From the NCBI RefSeq assembly GCF_007741535.1, contig NZ_CP036525.1, forward strand, positions 1,674,001 through 1,738,000: DNA of 64,000 bases. Direction: 5' to 3'. How positions within the stretch are numbered: position 1 is the stretch's first letter; every line of letters starts with the position of its first letter. Positions 19,724 to 28,855 of this stretch are shown in pieces. Source of the DNA: Rubripirellula lacrimiformis. GTDB taxonomy: Bacteria > Planctomycetota > Planctomycetia > Pirellulales > Pirellulaceae. The notes under the pieces were generated by a model, which saw only the letters and a list, made by a program, of their open reading frames with translations, was not told the origin of the DNA and searched no databases. The translations under genes were made by a program, and so were the position numbers.

Positions 19724-21004
19724 TTAAGCTTCGATGCCTTGGATTCGTCGCCAAGTGCGAAGTTGCGGATCGATGCCAATCCGCGCGGTCAAGGCTCGCC
19801 AGGATTTGGCGGTTTCGGCCAACGATTCGGCCGGAGTCGACTTTCCGCCGAGGCATCGGATGACCTGGTCGTCCAGTGCGGCGTAGTACTCTGCCGCACC
19901 CATGACTTGGATCGTCGGCAACGTGACGGGGGTGTCTAGTTTTTGCGTCAACCACTGGGCGTATGGATCGCTAAGGTCATGGGCGTCGCTGATCCGCACG
20001 GGGGCAAACGGTGCGATTTGACGCCTCGCCGATTCGCTGCTTTCGCCGCCGGTGATCCACTGCACAAAGGTGCGGGAGGCATCGGTTTGGCGACAATTGG
20101 TGGTGATTGCGATCACCGAAAGCCAAGGATCGAACAGCGGTTTGTTTTGGTTCAGCGGATTGGTGCCGCCCGGCAACGGGGCCACACGGATCTCGGATTC
20201 GTTGCCCGGTGGACGAGTGGGGAATCCGATTCCGCCGGCGATTTTTTGGTCAAGCAAGTCGGACCAAACCTGGTCGGGAGTCCGGCGTGGCTGTGGGTAG
20301 CGGGCGACGGTTTTTGCCATCAACGCTAGCGAATCAATGTAGGTTTCTTCATCGATCGTGGGTGCGAAGTTTTCGCGATTGAACAGCCATCGCTGGGCCG
20401 AACCGGCTGCACGCCACAGGAACATCGCGGCTGCCCATCCGGGCGCGGTTGGTTCGCCAGCTGCCTGATTGGCTTGCTCGCCGACCCATTGATCGTAGTC
20501 GTGCCAGGTTGCGATCGGGCTATCCGGCGCCGTGGATTCGGTGGTCAACAGGGCTGGCAACGTGGACGCCAGCGGCAATGCGTAGGCGTTGTTTCCGAAT
20601 CGAACCACACCGCCCCGCAGCGCTGGATACAGGTCGTCGATCAGTTCCTGCATGTCGTCGCTGGCCATCGGCGCGATCGCGTCATTGGCTACCAATTCGG
20701 CGACTGCGTTTAGCGGCACGACGACCACGTCACTGTTTTCGGCGGCGGCGATCAGGTCGGCGATCGGGGCGCTGGAATCGCGGCTGGTTTGGGTCGTGGT
20801 GATCTTCAGCGGTTGATCGCTGACCGAACCCCAGCTGCGGTTGATCGCATCGGATTGGATTTTCGTCGCGGCCATCGCGATCCGCAGCGGAATGTCGGTT
20901 CGCAGCGGCTCGCTGATCGGTGCCGGTGCATCCGAGGGGCCGCATCCTTGGACTGCGGCCAAGCAAGCGGCAGTCCCCAAGATCGCGTTTCGGCGGTTCA
21001 ACAT
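19724..21004 (-). CDS. Lipoprotein, extracellular solute-binding family
   Basis: A 426-residue protein from MLNRRNAILGTAACLAAVQG. The signal peptide carries an arginine pair and ends in a lipobox (AVQGC), so the mature protein should be lipid-anchored. The body fits a type 2 periplasmic binding fold of the sugar-binding kind: DVVVVPLNAVAELVANDAIA, NAYALPLASTLPALLTT, GGIGFPTRPPGN, VAPLPGGTNPL and TFVQWITG are typical positions. No ABC permease or ATPase gene is adjacent. It is divergent from xylulokinase, which makes a sugar ligand plausible but unproven. Confidence 0.78.
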   Translation of the reverse strand: MLNRRNAILGTAACLAAVQGCGPSDAPAPISEPLRTDIPLRIAMAATKIQSDAINRSWGSVSDQPLKITTTQTSRDSSAPIADLIAAAENSDVVVVPLNAVAELVANDAIAPMASDDMQELIDDLYPALRGGVVRFGNNAYALPLASTLPALLTTESTAPDSPIATWHDYDQWVGEQANQAAGEPTAPGWAAAMFLWRAAGSAQRWLFNRENFAPTIDEETYIDSLALMAKTVARYPQPRRTPDQVWSDLLDQKIAGGIGFPTRPPGNESEIRVAPLPGGTNPLNQNKPLFDPWLSVIAITTNCRQTDASRTFVQWITGGESSESARRQIAPFAPVRISDAHDLSDPYAQWLTQKLDTPVTLPTIQVMGAAEYYAALDDQVIRCLGGKSTPAESLAETAKSWRALTARIGIDPQLRTWRRIQGIEA

Positions 21005-21147
21005 GGGGGGGCCAGTTTTGGACACGCGGATCACTCGAACGTTCAAAGGGAGGGCTGGGACGAATGGGGACGTCGTAGCTGCAGTCGTCCACCGTACGTA
21101 CTATGATGCATCCCTGTTCAAATCGAACGGAGGACTGAGCGGAAAAT

Positions 21148-21214
21148 AAGTGTCTGGCCCCCTTTGTGCAAAGCACCCGCAAGGCCGGTTCCCGGCAAAT
21201 GGGGGCGGACACTT
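21148..21214. repeat. Imperfect 19-bp inverted repeat followed by T-run, upstream of xylulokinase
   Basis: AAGTGTCTGGCCCCCTTTG and CAAATGGGGGCGGACACTT pair with three non-Watson-Crick positions around a 29-base loop, and five T residues follow. It lies in the divergent region between the binding-protein gene and xylulokinase, 94 bp before the latter. It may be a dispersed palindrome or a leader terminator; nothing else is visible in this 300-bp gap. Confidence 0.6.
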
Positions 21215-21307
21215 TTTCTACGCACGATCCTTCACCACAATCGTTCGGCCGCTCGCATGCGTGATGAGCGACTCTTTCTTCTCTTGTCTTCGCGATCCAA
21301 GCAAAAC

Positions 21308-22834
21308 ATGAACTATTACCTCGGAATCGATGTCGGAACCAGCGGCACCAAAACTCTATTGATTGATGCTGCCGGGGCGGTGATTGCCGAAGCGGATGCC
21401 GAGTATCCGATGCACCAACCCAAACCGGGTTGGACGGAACAAGATCCCGAAGATTGGTGGAAAGCGACTGTCAAAACGGTTCGGGCCGTGATCAAAAAGT
21501 CCAAGGTCAAACCGGATCAGGTCAAAGCGATCGGGTTGAGCGGTCAGATGCACGGCAGCGTCTTTTTGGACAAGAACGACAACGTGATCCGCAACGCCCT
21601 GCTGTGGAATGACCAGCGGACATCGGCCGAATGTGACGAGATCACGGCGGCTGCCGGCGGCCGAAAAGGGTTGATCAAAATGGTCGCCAACCCGGCGCTG
21701 ACCGGGTTCCAGGCGCCCAAGGTGTTGTGGCTTCGCAACAACGAAAAACGCAACTTCGACAAACTGGCAAAGGTGTTGTTGCCCAAGGACGACATTCGAC
21801 GGCGACTGACCGGCGGATACGTCACGGAAGTCAGCGATGCTAGTGGGACTTTGTTCTTGGACGTCGTCAAACGAAAATGGTCCACGAAGCTGATCGGCAA
21901 GTTGGGGTTGGATGCGGACCTCTTGCCCGAAGTTGTCGAAAGTGACCAGGTCACGGGAACGTTGACGGCGGAAGCGGCCAAGAAGCTAGGGCTGACCACC
22001 GATTGTAAAGTTGTCGGTGGTGCCGGGGATTGCGCCGCCGGCGCGGTCGGCAACGGCGTCGTCAAAAGTGGTGTGCTAAGCACGTCGATTGGAACCAGCG
22101 GCGTGATGTTCGTGCACAGCGACCAACCGCAATACGACGCAGACGGTCGCCTGCACACGTTCTGTCATGCGGTCAACGGAAAGTGGCACATGATGGGCGT
22201 CAACCTGACCAGCGGCGGATCGTTGCAGTGGTGGGTCGATTCGGTGCTGCGTGGATTGGCCGGTGTGCCAGACGCCAAACGCTACGAAGCGGCGACGGCC
22301 GAGGCGGCGGCGGTGGTTGCCGGTAGCGATGGCTTGTTGTTTTTGCCCTATCTGAACGGCGAGCGAACGCCGCATGCTGACCCCAATGCACGCGGCAGCT
22401 TTGTCGGGATGAACCTAACACACACACGCGGCCACATGACACGCAGCGTGATGGAAGGGATCACGTTCGCACTGCGTGACAGTTTGGAAATCATCACTTC
22501 GATGGGCGTGCCTGTGCGTCAGGTGCGTGCGTCCGGTGGCGGTAGCAAGAACCCGATGTGGCGGCAAATGCAGGCCGATGTCTTCGGCAAAAAAGTCACC
22601 ACCTTGGCCGTCGAACAGGGGCCGGCGTTTGGCGTGGCGCTGCTAGCGGCCGTGGGTGATGGTGCCTACAAATCAATCGAACAAGCCTGTGCGGCAACGA
22701 TCAAAGTGGCCGACGAAACCAAGGCTGATCGGGCGGCGGTCAAAAAATACGATCAGTTGTTCCCGATCTACCGCGATCTGTACGGCCAGTTGAAAGAATC
22801 GATGGGCCAATTGGCAAAGTACCAAGCATCCTGA
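21308..22834 (+). CDS. xylB: Xylulokinase (FGGY family)
   Basis: A 508-residue protein from MNYYLGIDVGTSGTKTLLID; the frame's longer 5' extension runs through the inverted repeat and is not used. It phosphorylates D-xylulose to xylulose 5-phosphate with ATP. Motifs: the phosphate-1 loop GIDVGTSGTKT, AIGLSGQMHGSVFLD, LLWNDQRTSAECDEI with the catalytic-site Asp region, VVGGAGDCAAGAVGNGVV, SIGTSGVMFVHS, and the C-terminal ATP-binding RASGGGSKNPMWRQMQADVF. The GQMHG motif is typical of XylB rather than glycerol or gluconate kinases. It is adjacent to a sugar-type binding lipoprotein. Confidence 0.93.
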   Translation: MNYYLGIDVGTSGTKTLLIDAAGAVIAEADAEYPMHQPKPGWTEQDPEDWWKATVKTVRAVIKKSKVKPDQVKAIGLSGQMHGSVFLDKNDNVIRNALLWNDQRTSAECDEITAAAGGRKGLIKMVANPALTGFQAPKVLWLRNNEKRNFDKLAKVLLPKDDIRRRLTGGYVTEVSDASGTLFLDVVKRKWSTKLIGKLGLDADLLPEVVESDQVTGTLTAEAAKKLGLTTDCKVVGGAGDCAAGAVGNGVVKSGVLSTSIGTSGVMFVHSDQPQYDADGRLHTFCHAVNGKWHMMGVNLTSGGSLQWWVDSVLRGLAGVPDAKRYEAATAEAAAVVAGSDGLLFLPYLNGERTPHADPNARGSFVGMNLTHTRGHMTRSVMEGITFALRDSLEIITSMGVPVRQVRASGGGSKNPMWRQMQADVFGKKVTTLAVEQGPAFGVALLAAVGDGAYKSIEQACAATIKVADETKADRAAVKKYDQLFPIYRDLYGQLKESMGQLAKYQAS

Positions 22835-22937
22835 GCTTGGCTGTGACTGTCCGCGTGTGCCTGGCCGTTTCCGGCTGCGTTTGTTTCTTTAGAACCTGCT
22901 TCATTGAATCCCTCTTTTGAGATTGAGATTTCCGACT

Positions 22938-23903
22938 ATGAATCGATTGCTTCTACCGTTGATCGCTTTTGCTTTGGCGATCGTGCCAGCCGCTTGGTCG
23001 ACCGCCGATGACAAGCTGAAATGCCTAATCATCGACGGCCAAAATAACCATGCCGCGTGGCCGAAGACGACTGCGATGATGAAGTCTTTTCTGGAGGACA
23101 CCGGCCGCTTTACTGTCGATGTCGCGCGGACCCAGTTCACGTGGAAAGGCGGCGATCTGTTGAAGCAGTATCCGCTGGACGATGGAAAGAACTATCAGGA
23201 TCTGCCCGAGCCCAAGACGGATCCGAACTTCAAGCCAAATTTTGCCGACTACGATGTCGTGCTAAGTAACTTTGGTTGGAAGGCGGCCGCGTGGCCAAGT
23301 GAAACCAAGACTGCGTTGGACGATTACATTCGCGGCGGCGGCGGACTGGTCATCGTGCATGCGGCTGACAATTCGTTTGGCGACTGGGATGCGTTCAACG
23401 AAATGATTGGGCTGGGCGGATGGGATGGCCGGAACGAGAAGTCTGGGCCATACGTGTACCTCGACAACGATGGCAAGGTCGTGCGTGATGAATCCAAAGG
23501 CAGCGGCGGCGCGCACGGGCCTCAGCACCCGTACCTGATCGTGATCCGGGAACCCAATCATCCGATCACCAAAGGTTTGCCTCGCGCGTGGATGCATGCC
23601 AAGGACGAGTTGTATCAGCAGCTTCGTGGCCCCGCGAACAATATGACGATCCTGGCCACTGCCTATGCTGATCCCAAGTTCAACGGGACCGATCGTCACG
23701 AGCCCATGTTGATGACGATCGACTACGACAAAGGACGTGTTTTTCATACTCCGATGGGACACGATGACGGTTCGGTCGGGTGTGTTGGGTTCATCACCAC
23801 CTTGGTGCGAGGCGCCGAATGGGCAGCCACGGGCGATGTGAAGCCGGTCCCCACACCAGATGATTTCCCGACGATGACCGAAGTGAAAGTTCGTGATTTC
23901 TAG
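22938..23903 (+). CDS. Exported ThuA-domain protein
   Basis: A 321-residue protein from MNRLLLPLIAFALAIVPAAW, a clear signal peptide. The mature part is a ThuA-like class I glutamine-amidotransferase fold (PF06283): CLIIDGQNNHAAWPKTTAMM, DYDVVLSNFGWKAAAW, YIRGGGGLVIVHAADNSFGD, EPNHPITKGLPRAWMHAKDE and GRVFHTPMGHDD. ThuA is linked to trehalose use in rhizobia, but in planctomycetes these proteins are many and their substrates unknown. It lies 103 bp after xylB in the same direction, which suggests a link to sugar use. Confidence 0.9.
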   Translation: MNRLLLPLIAFALAIVPAAWSTADDKLKCLIIDGQNNHAAWPKTTAMMKSFLEDTGRFTVDVARTQFTWKGGDLLKQYPLDDGKNYQDLPEPKTDPNFKPNFADYDVVLSNFGWKAAAWPSETKTALDDYIRGGGGLVIVHAADNSFGDWDAFNEMIGLGGWDGRNEKSGPYVYLDNDGKVVRDESKGSGGAHGPQHPYLIVIREPNHPITKGLPRAWMHAKDELYQQLRGPANNMTILATAYADPKFNGTDRHEPMLMTIDYDKGRVFHTPMGHDDGSVGCVGFITTLVRGAEWAATGDVKPVPTPDDFPTMTEVKVRDF

Positions 23904-24023
23904 TCACCCGGTCGCCTGATCGGCACCGGCCATTCTTGCGGCTCCGCGGTTTTAACGGCGTAGAGCCGCATCGAAAACTGTTACACTCAGCGGTCTTTCG
24001 CGATCGCTGACATCTATGGCAGT

Positions 24024-26483
24024 ATGACTTTTCTTCCATGCCGACTGCTCGTAGCCCTCTTCTTTCTGTTCAGTGCTGCGGCGATTGGCCGAGCAGCGGA
24101 TAGGCTGGTCGACCATTTTCCCCAGGCATCCGCCAGTGGTTGCATGGCGTGTCATGGCGATATCGAACTGATCCGCGAAGCCGATTCGGACATGATGAAA
24201 CAGATCATGCAGCAGGGGCCCGCCATGGGCGATCCGGCCGGTTGCGTTGTCTGTCACCGCGGTGACCCCAACGAACGGGTCGATAAAGACGTCGCTCACG
24301 GCGAATTCAGTGGCGAACCGTTTTACGCCGATCCCGGCAGTCCCTGGGTCAACGAACAAACCTGTGGCCAATGTCACCCGACCCAGGTTCGCGTCCAGTG
24401 GCAAAGTTTGATGATGACCGAGGCCGGCAAGATCCAAGGGGTGTGCTGGGCCTTTGGTTCGCTCACCGGATACAACCACCGCTGGGCCAACTACGCAGTC
24501 GAAAACCCCGATGATCCGGCGGCACGGTTGGGCACCGATGCCTATCGCCAATACATGGAACATCTAACCGCGATCGAACCCGATGTGTTCGTGTCCAAGC
24601 ATGAACCGCTGCCCGATGCACTCGGGTACGACGAACTGGACAAACTGAACGACGATCCCACCTTGGCTGCATTCACCTACATTCGCCAAGAATGCCAACG
24701 TTGCCACCATGCGGTCAAAGGCCGTCAAGAACGCGGCGACTTCCGCGGCATGGGATGTTCGTCCTGTCACATTCCCTACGGCAACGAAGGGTTTTACGAG
24801 GGCGACGATGCATCGATCCCACACGACGATCCCGGCCATATGCTGGTGCATTCGATCCAAGGCACACGCGAAGCCAAGGTCACCGTTCACGATGAAACCT
24901 ATTCAGGGATCCCGGTCGAAACCTGCACGACTTGTCACGATCGTGGCAAGCGAATCGGTGTTTCGTTTCAAGGTTTGATGGAATCGCCCTACCACGCACC
25001 CTACGCGGCCGATGGGGGTGACCAGCCGAAGCTGCATACGAAACATTACATCGCGATGGAGCAGGACGTCCACTATCAGAAAGGGATGACCTGCCAAGAC
25101 TGTCACACTTCGATGGATGTGCACGGCGATGGATTTTTGGCAGCCGCCAACTTGGCCGCGGTCCAGATCGAATGCAGCGATTGCCACGGGACACCGGAAA
25201 TGTATCCCTGGGAACTTCCGTTGGGCTACATGGACGAGTTTGAAATGTCACCCGCCCAAGGCAGCCCCCGAGGCACGGCGACGCAGTCGTTGCCGCATAC
25301 TCAACAGGGGTCTCCCGTGGACGTTCGCGATGGGCTGTTGCTGACCGCACGCGGCAATCCCTACGAGAACGTGGTTCGCGTCGGTGATGAAATCATCGTG
25401 CATACAGCGGCCGGGAAAGACATCGTCATGAAGCCGCTGAAGAAGTTGGTCGACGAGAAAAAAATCAGTCAACGCGGGCTGGTTTCGATGATGGGCGTAT
25501 CAAAGCACTTGGACCGCATGGAATGTTACACCTGCCACAGCAGTTGGACGCCCCAGTGCTATGGATGCCACGTCAAAATTGATTACTCCCAAAAAGACAA
25601 GTGCCCGGAGTGCAACGAATCGAAGGAGAACTTTGATTGGGTGGCCGCTGGTCGCAAACATATGGAACCCGAGCATGCCGCCGACCGTGGCGAGACGGGA
25701 TATGACACGGTGATCCCCGGCAAGATTACCGAACAGCGGTCCTATCTGCGTTGGGAGGAACCGATGTTGGGCGTCAACGGCGAAGGCCGAGTGACACCGC
25801 TGGCCCCAGGCTGCCAGCCATCGGTGACGTTGATCGGGCAAGACGGTAAGCCGATTCTGTTGAATCATATCTTCATGACTCAGCCGAACGTCGAAGGTGG
25901 CGGTGACGAAGGACAGCTTGCGATCGACATGAGCCCCACGCAGCCGCATACGACGACCAAGGAAGCACGGACTTGTGAATCCTGTCACGCGTCGGACAAA
26001 GCACTCGGGTTGGGGATCGGCTCGACTCGCCCTTGGGACCAGCAGCATACGGTCGACCTGGAAACTGTCGACGGAAAGATTCTGCCTCAGAAGACTCAGC
26101 CGCAAATGGAGCCGATCGAAAATCTTGCCAACGACTGGTCCCAGATTGTTGACGAGGATGGGAACCAGATTGGCACCGTCGGTCACCATTTCAAGTTGTC
26201 ACGGGCGCTGAACAAAGAAGAAATGGATCACATGCGCCGCGAGGGAACTTGCATCGCTTGTCACAAAGAGATCCCCGAAGCGTCGTTGGCCGTCAGTCTG
26301 CTGCATCACGTTGCCGAGTTCACCGGTCAGTTGCCCAAGACGACCGATCAGCACGATGCCTTGGTCAACAAGATCGTGTTGACCAGTGCGTGGGGGCAAG
26401 CCCTGTTGGCGCTGGGTGGGATGGCGCTGGGTGCCATCGTGGTCGGCGGTTTCGGCTACCGCCGAATGAGAGCCAAGCGTTAG
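24024..26483 (+). CDS. Twelve-haem membrane-anchored c-type cytochrome
   Basis: An 819-residue protein with an N-terminal signal peptide (LLVALFFLFSAAAIGRA) and a C-terminal membrane helix (ALLALGGMALGAIVVGGFGY) followed by basic residues. I count twelve CxxCH haem sites: CMACH, CVVCH, CGQCH, CQRCH, CSSCH, CTTCH, CQDCH, CSDCH, CYTCH, CYGCH, CESCH and CIACH. A thirteenth motif, CPECN, has lost its His. The protein should carry electrons on the outer face of the membrane. Its partner and reaction cannot be told; no NrfH, Hao or quinol-oxidising subunit lies next to it. Octahaem reductases are shorter and have different spacing. Confidence 0.93.
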   Translation: MTFLPCRLLVALFFLFSAAAIGRAADRLVDHFPQASASGCMACHGDIELIREADSDMMKQIMQQGPAMGDPAGCVVCHRGDPNERVDKDVAHGEFSGEPFYADPGSPWVNEQTCGQCHPTQVRVQWQSLMMTEAGKIQGVCWAFGSLTGYNHRWANYAVENPDDPAARLGTDAYRQYMEHLTAIEPDVFVSKHEPLPDALGYDELDKLNDDPTLAAFTYIRQECQRCHHAVKGRQERGDFRGMGCSSCHIPYGNEGFYEGDDASIPHDDPGHMLVHSIQGTREAKVTVHDETYSGIPVETCTTCHDRGKRIGVSFQGLMESPYHAPYAADGGDQPKLHTKHYIAMEQDVHYQKGMTCQDCHTSMDVHGDGFLAAANLAAVQIECSDCHGTPEMYPWELPLGYMDEFEMSPAQGSPRGTATQSLPHTQQGSPVDVRDGLLLTARGNPYENVVRVGDEIIVHTAAGKDIVMKPLKKLVDEKKISQRGLVSMMGVSKHLDRMECYTCHSSWTPQCYGCHVKIDYSQKDKCPECNESKENFDWVAAGRKHMEPEHAADRGETGYDTVIPGKITEQRSYLRWEEPMLGVNGEGRVTPLAPGCQPSVTLIGQDGKPILLNHIFMTQPNVEGGGDEGQLAIDMSPTQPHTTTKEARTCESCHASDKALGLGIGSTRPWDQQHTVDLETVDGKILPQKTQPQMEPIENLANDWSQIVDEDGNQIGTVGHHFKLSRALNKEEMDHMRREGTCIACHKEIPEASLAVSLLHHVAEFTGQLPKTTDQHDALVNKIVLTSAWGQALLALGGMALGAIVVGGFGYRRMRAKR

Positions 26484-26493
26484 GAAAAAACTC

Positions 26494-26565
26494 CGTAGGA
26501 CGGCCTTTCCAGGCCGTCGGGTGTGTGTTTGGTGCATCGCGACGGTCTGGAAAGGCCGTCCTACG
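26494..26565. repeat. REP-like palindrome pair, likely bidirectional terminator
   Basis: Two 26-bp arms that differ at one position (starting CGTAGGACGGCCTTTCC) face each other across a 20-bp loop. Each arm is itself palindromic (GACGGCC...GGCCGTC) and begins with GTAG, the tetranucleotide at the foot of REP sequences. It fills the gap between two convergent genes, the cytochrome and the anti-sigma factor. Confidence 0.8.
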
Positions 26566-26589
26566 TTCGCATAGCGTCCGCCGTTTGGC

Positions 26590-27645
26590 TTAGCGTTGAC
26601 GAACGTCGACGAATGGTGGTCGCCAACTAGGGGCTAGCGACGCGTCGTCGACGTCCACGCCTGCTTCGACGTCACCCCGATGATTTCGTAGGGGGTGATC
26701 GGGAATCGAATTCAACGATGCCAACGGAATGAACTGGACGCGGCCGTCTTCGAACAGAACGTTGATTCCCACACCGCTGTGTCCCGCTGACTGGTCCACG
26801 GTCGCGTCGCTGGCGGTCCTGGTCTGCGGCGCGTCGGACATGACTGCGAAACTGGATCGCGATTCAAAACGTGGCGGCTTGAGCGCTTCTTTTTCGATCA
26901 CGCCGAGCGTGTAGGCGTAATGGCCGCCTGCGTTCTGTTGAATCGACCGAAGTTCATTCGGGGATGCTTGGTGAAGCCGTTCGATTGGCACCAGCATGTT
27001 GGCAGGCGAATCGACATTGGGCGAATCCAACGATGGGCACCAGCGGATCGAATCATCGTCCAGCAATCCCGCTTCGTGAAGACGGACCGCATACACACCG
27101 GCGAATGCTTCGGGGCCCGAATTGGATACCGCGGGCAATCGAGACTGTTCGCTTCGGCTGACGAACTGGGTGATGGCCGTACCGAAGTGGCGAAGCTGAT
27201 CTTGGCAGGATGATTTGCGTGCTTCGAACCGGCCTTCGGCGATCGCAGGCAACAATAACGCTAGCAGGATCGCGGCAGCGGCCGACCCGGCTGCCCAATC
27301 CATCCACGACCAACCGTTTTGGCTGGGCGGTTCGATGTGAACTTGCATCGGTGCCAGCGGGGCCGGTTCGATGGCGTTTTCGGACGCACCCACCGCCGAT
27401 GTGGCCGATTCGTCAGCATTGCCCGGCGGCGGTGCGGGCATGGGCGGCAGACTGGCCATCGTCCGTGCGATCCGATCCGATGGCGGCAATTCGACCGGCG
27501 GCATCTGTTCCAGTGGCCGCAGTTTCCGCTGGATTTCCGCCAGCATCCGTCGGGCTTCGGGATCCTCTTGAATCCACTGGTCGACACGCCGCATTTCATG
27601 CGGTTCAAGTGCGCCCAGAATGTATCCCAGAAGATCTTCGTGCAT
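26590..27645 (-). CDS. Probable anti-sigma factor with DUF1559-like extracytoplasmic domain
   Basis: A 351-residue protein. The N-terminus (MHEDLLGYILGALEPHEMRR, then WIQEDPEARRMLAEI) is the short helical zinc-less anti-sigma type common beside planctomycete ECF factors. A Pro-rich linker leads to a membrane helix (AAAAILLALLLPAIAEG), followed by RFEARKSSCQDQLRHFGTAI. That stretch matches the DUF1559 prepilin-like pattern (LLPAVQAAREAARR...CKNNLKQ). The C-terminus has HSGVGINVLFEDGRVQFI, close to the H-X9-DG motif of DUF1559 proteins. It lies 211 bp downstream of the ECF sigma gene on the same strand. The anti-sigma role is inferred from domain order and position. Confidence 0.75.
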   Translation of the reverse strand: MHEDLLGYILGALEPHEMRRVDQWIQEDPEARRMLAEIQRKLRPLEQMPPVELPPSDRIARTMASLPPMPAPPPGNADESATSAVGASENAIEPAPLAPMQVHIEPPSQNGWSWMDWAAGSAAAAILLALLLPAIAEGRFEARKSSCQDQLRHFGTAITQFVSRSEQSRLPAVSNSGPEAFAGVYAVRLHEAGLLDDDSIRWCPSLDSPNVDSPANMLVPIERLHQASPNELRSIQQNAGGHYAYTLGVIEKEALKPPRFESRSSFAVMSDAPQTRTASDATVDQSAGHSGVGINVLFEDGRVQFIPLASLNSIPDHPLRNHRGDVEAGVDVDDASLAPSWRPPFVDVRQR

Positions 27646-27856
27646 CGCGGCTGATCATTTCGCGTAATGAAGATGCCAAAAACGGTGGACCAAAGCGGGC
27701 CAACGTCAGGCGGCTTTGAATCAGTACGCGCCGACCCGGGTCAAGGTTCGCGCAGTCGGCTGGAATCGGACCGACACGGTGGGGGCTGTTGTTCCGTCCC
27801 CAGTGATCTGTTTGTGTTTCGCCAATCAGCCATTTTGCCGATCCCGACCCACGTTC

Positions 27857-28513
27857 CTATTCGGCTGGCGAATCGTGGGTTTCGTCCCACAGCAGGCCTA
27901 GACGCTGGACAGCGGCATGCAGTCGGCTCTTGACCGTGCCAACGGGGATTCCCAACGCATCGGCCGCTTCGCGGTACTTCAGGCCCTGGTAATACACCAA
28001 TTGGACGACCTGCTGCATCGATTCCCCCAATGATTCGACCGACTCGTGAATCCAGCGGCTGTTTTCTTGTTCGGTGGCGACCAGGATGGGGTCGGGCGAA
28101 TTGCCAACCAGTTTCTCCGACCAGCCGCCGCCCGATCGATCTTGGTCGGTGATCGCCGTGCGGTCCAGGCTGACCATCCGGTGCCGCTTATTGCGGCGTT
28201 GGACGTCGATCGCTTGGTTGGTGGCGATCGCGTACAGCCAGGGGCGGAAACGGCGGGCAGGATCGAATTGATGACATTTCAGGTGGACCTGCAAGAAAGT
28301 GCCCTGAAACGCATCCTCGGCCAATTCAGCATCGCCGATGTAACGACGCAGGTAGCTGTAGATTTCTCGTTCGTACCGGACCATCAGCGTCTCGTACAGG
28401 CTGCGATCGCCCGTGGTTCGGTACTGGGTCATCAGGTCTTCGTCCGAAACGTCGCTATGCATTTCAGCATTTTCGCAATTTGCTACGGCAACAGCCTTGG
28501 CAGAAGCGTTCAT
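27857..28513 (-). CDS. ECF-type RNA polymerase sigma factor
   Basis: A 218-residue protein. Region 2 is seen as LYETLMVRYEREIYSYLRRY, AEDAFQGTFLQVHLKCHQFD and RPWLYAIATNQAIDVQRRNK. Region 4 is seen as SMQQVVQLVYYQGLKYREAA, DALGIPVGTVKSRLHAAVQR. It directs RNA polymerase to a small regulon, probably under control of the membrane protein encoded next. About 25 residues precede region 2. An autoregulated promoter would be expected in the gap before it. Confidence 0.93.
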   Translation of the reverse strand: MNASAKAVAVANCENAEMHSDVSDEDLMTQYRTTGDRSLYETLMVRYEREIYSYLRRYIGDAELAEDAFQGTFLQVHLKCHQFDPARRFRPWLYAIATNQAIDVQRRNKRHRMVSLDRTAITDQDRSGGGWSEKLVGNSPDPILVATEQENSRWIHESVESLGESMQQVVQLVYYQGLKYREAADALGIPVGTVKSRLHAAVQRLGLLWDETHDSPAE

Positions 28514-28855
28514 GACGGCGACCTAGTTGGACGAAAGTGGGATTGGATGAGTCGTTCGATCGATTTCCTGCAAGAGCCTAAAACAGAACGCGTTAGACAA
28601 ATTGCCAACCCGCGAAAAATTCACGCTAACGGGCCAGGAAGTTCCGGTCAGGGCCAGCAGTGCGCCGATCCGCCTCCAGTATCCACGAAAATCGCCCCGC
28701 GTCAAAACCCTTCCCTCATTTGGTGGTGCATCGTGCCGTTTCCAGGCTTCATTTCGCACCGGAATCCCACACACGGGGGGTAGGCACTGGTTCGTGCCTG
28801 TCGCCGATACTACAACCAGTCGGGTTCGACGTACTTCGCCCGATGGGAATTTGCC
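28514..28855. other. Divergent gap between the sigma factor and the permease
   Basis: Short frames on both strands have no protein character. The promoters of both flanking genes should be here. I see no repeat, hairpin or RNA gene. Confidence 0.5.
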
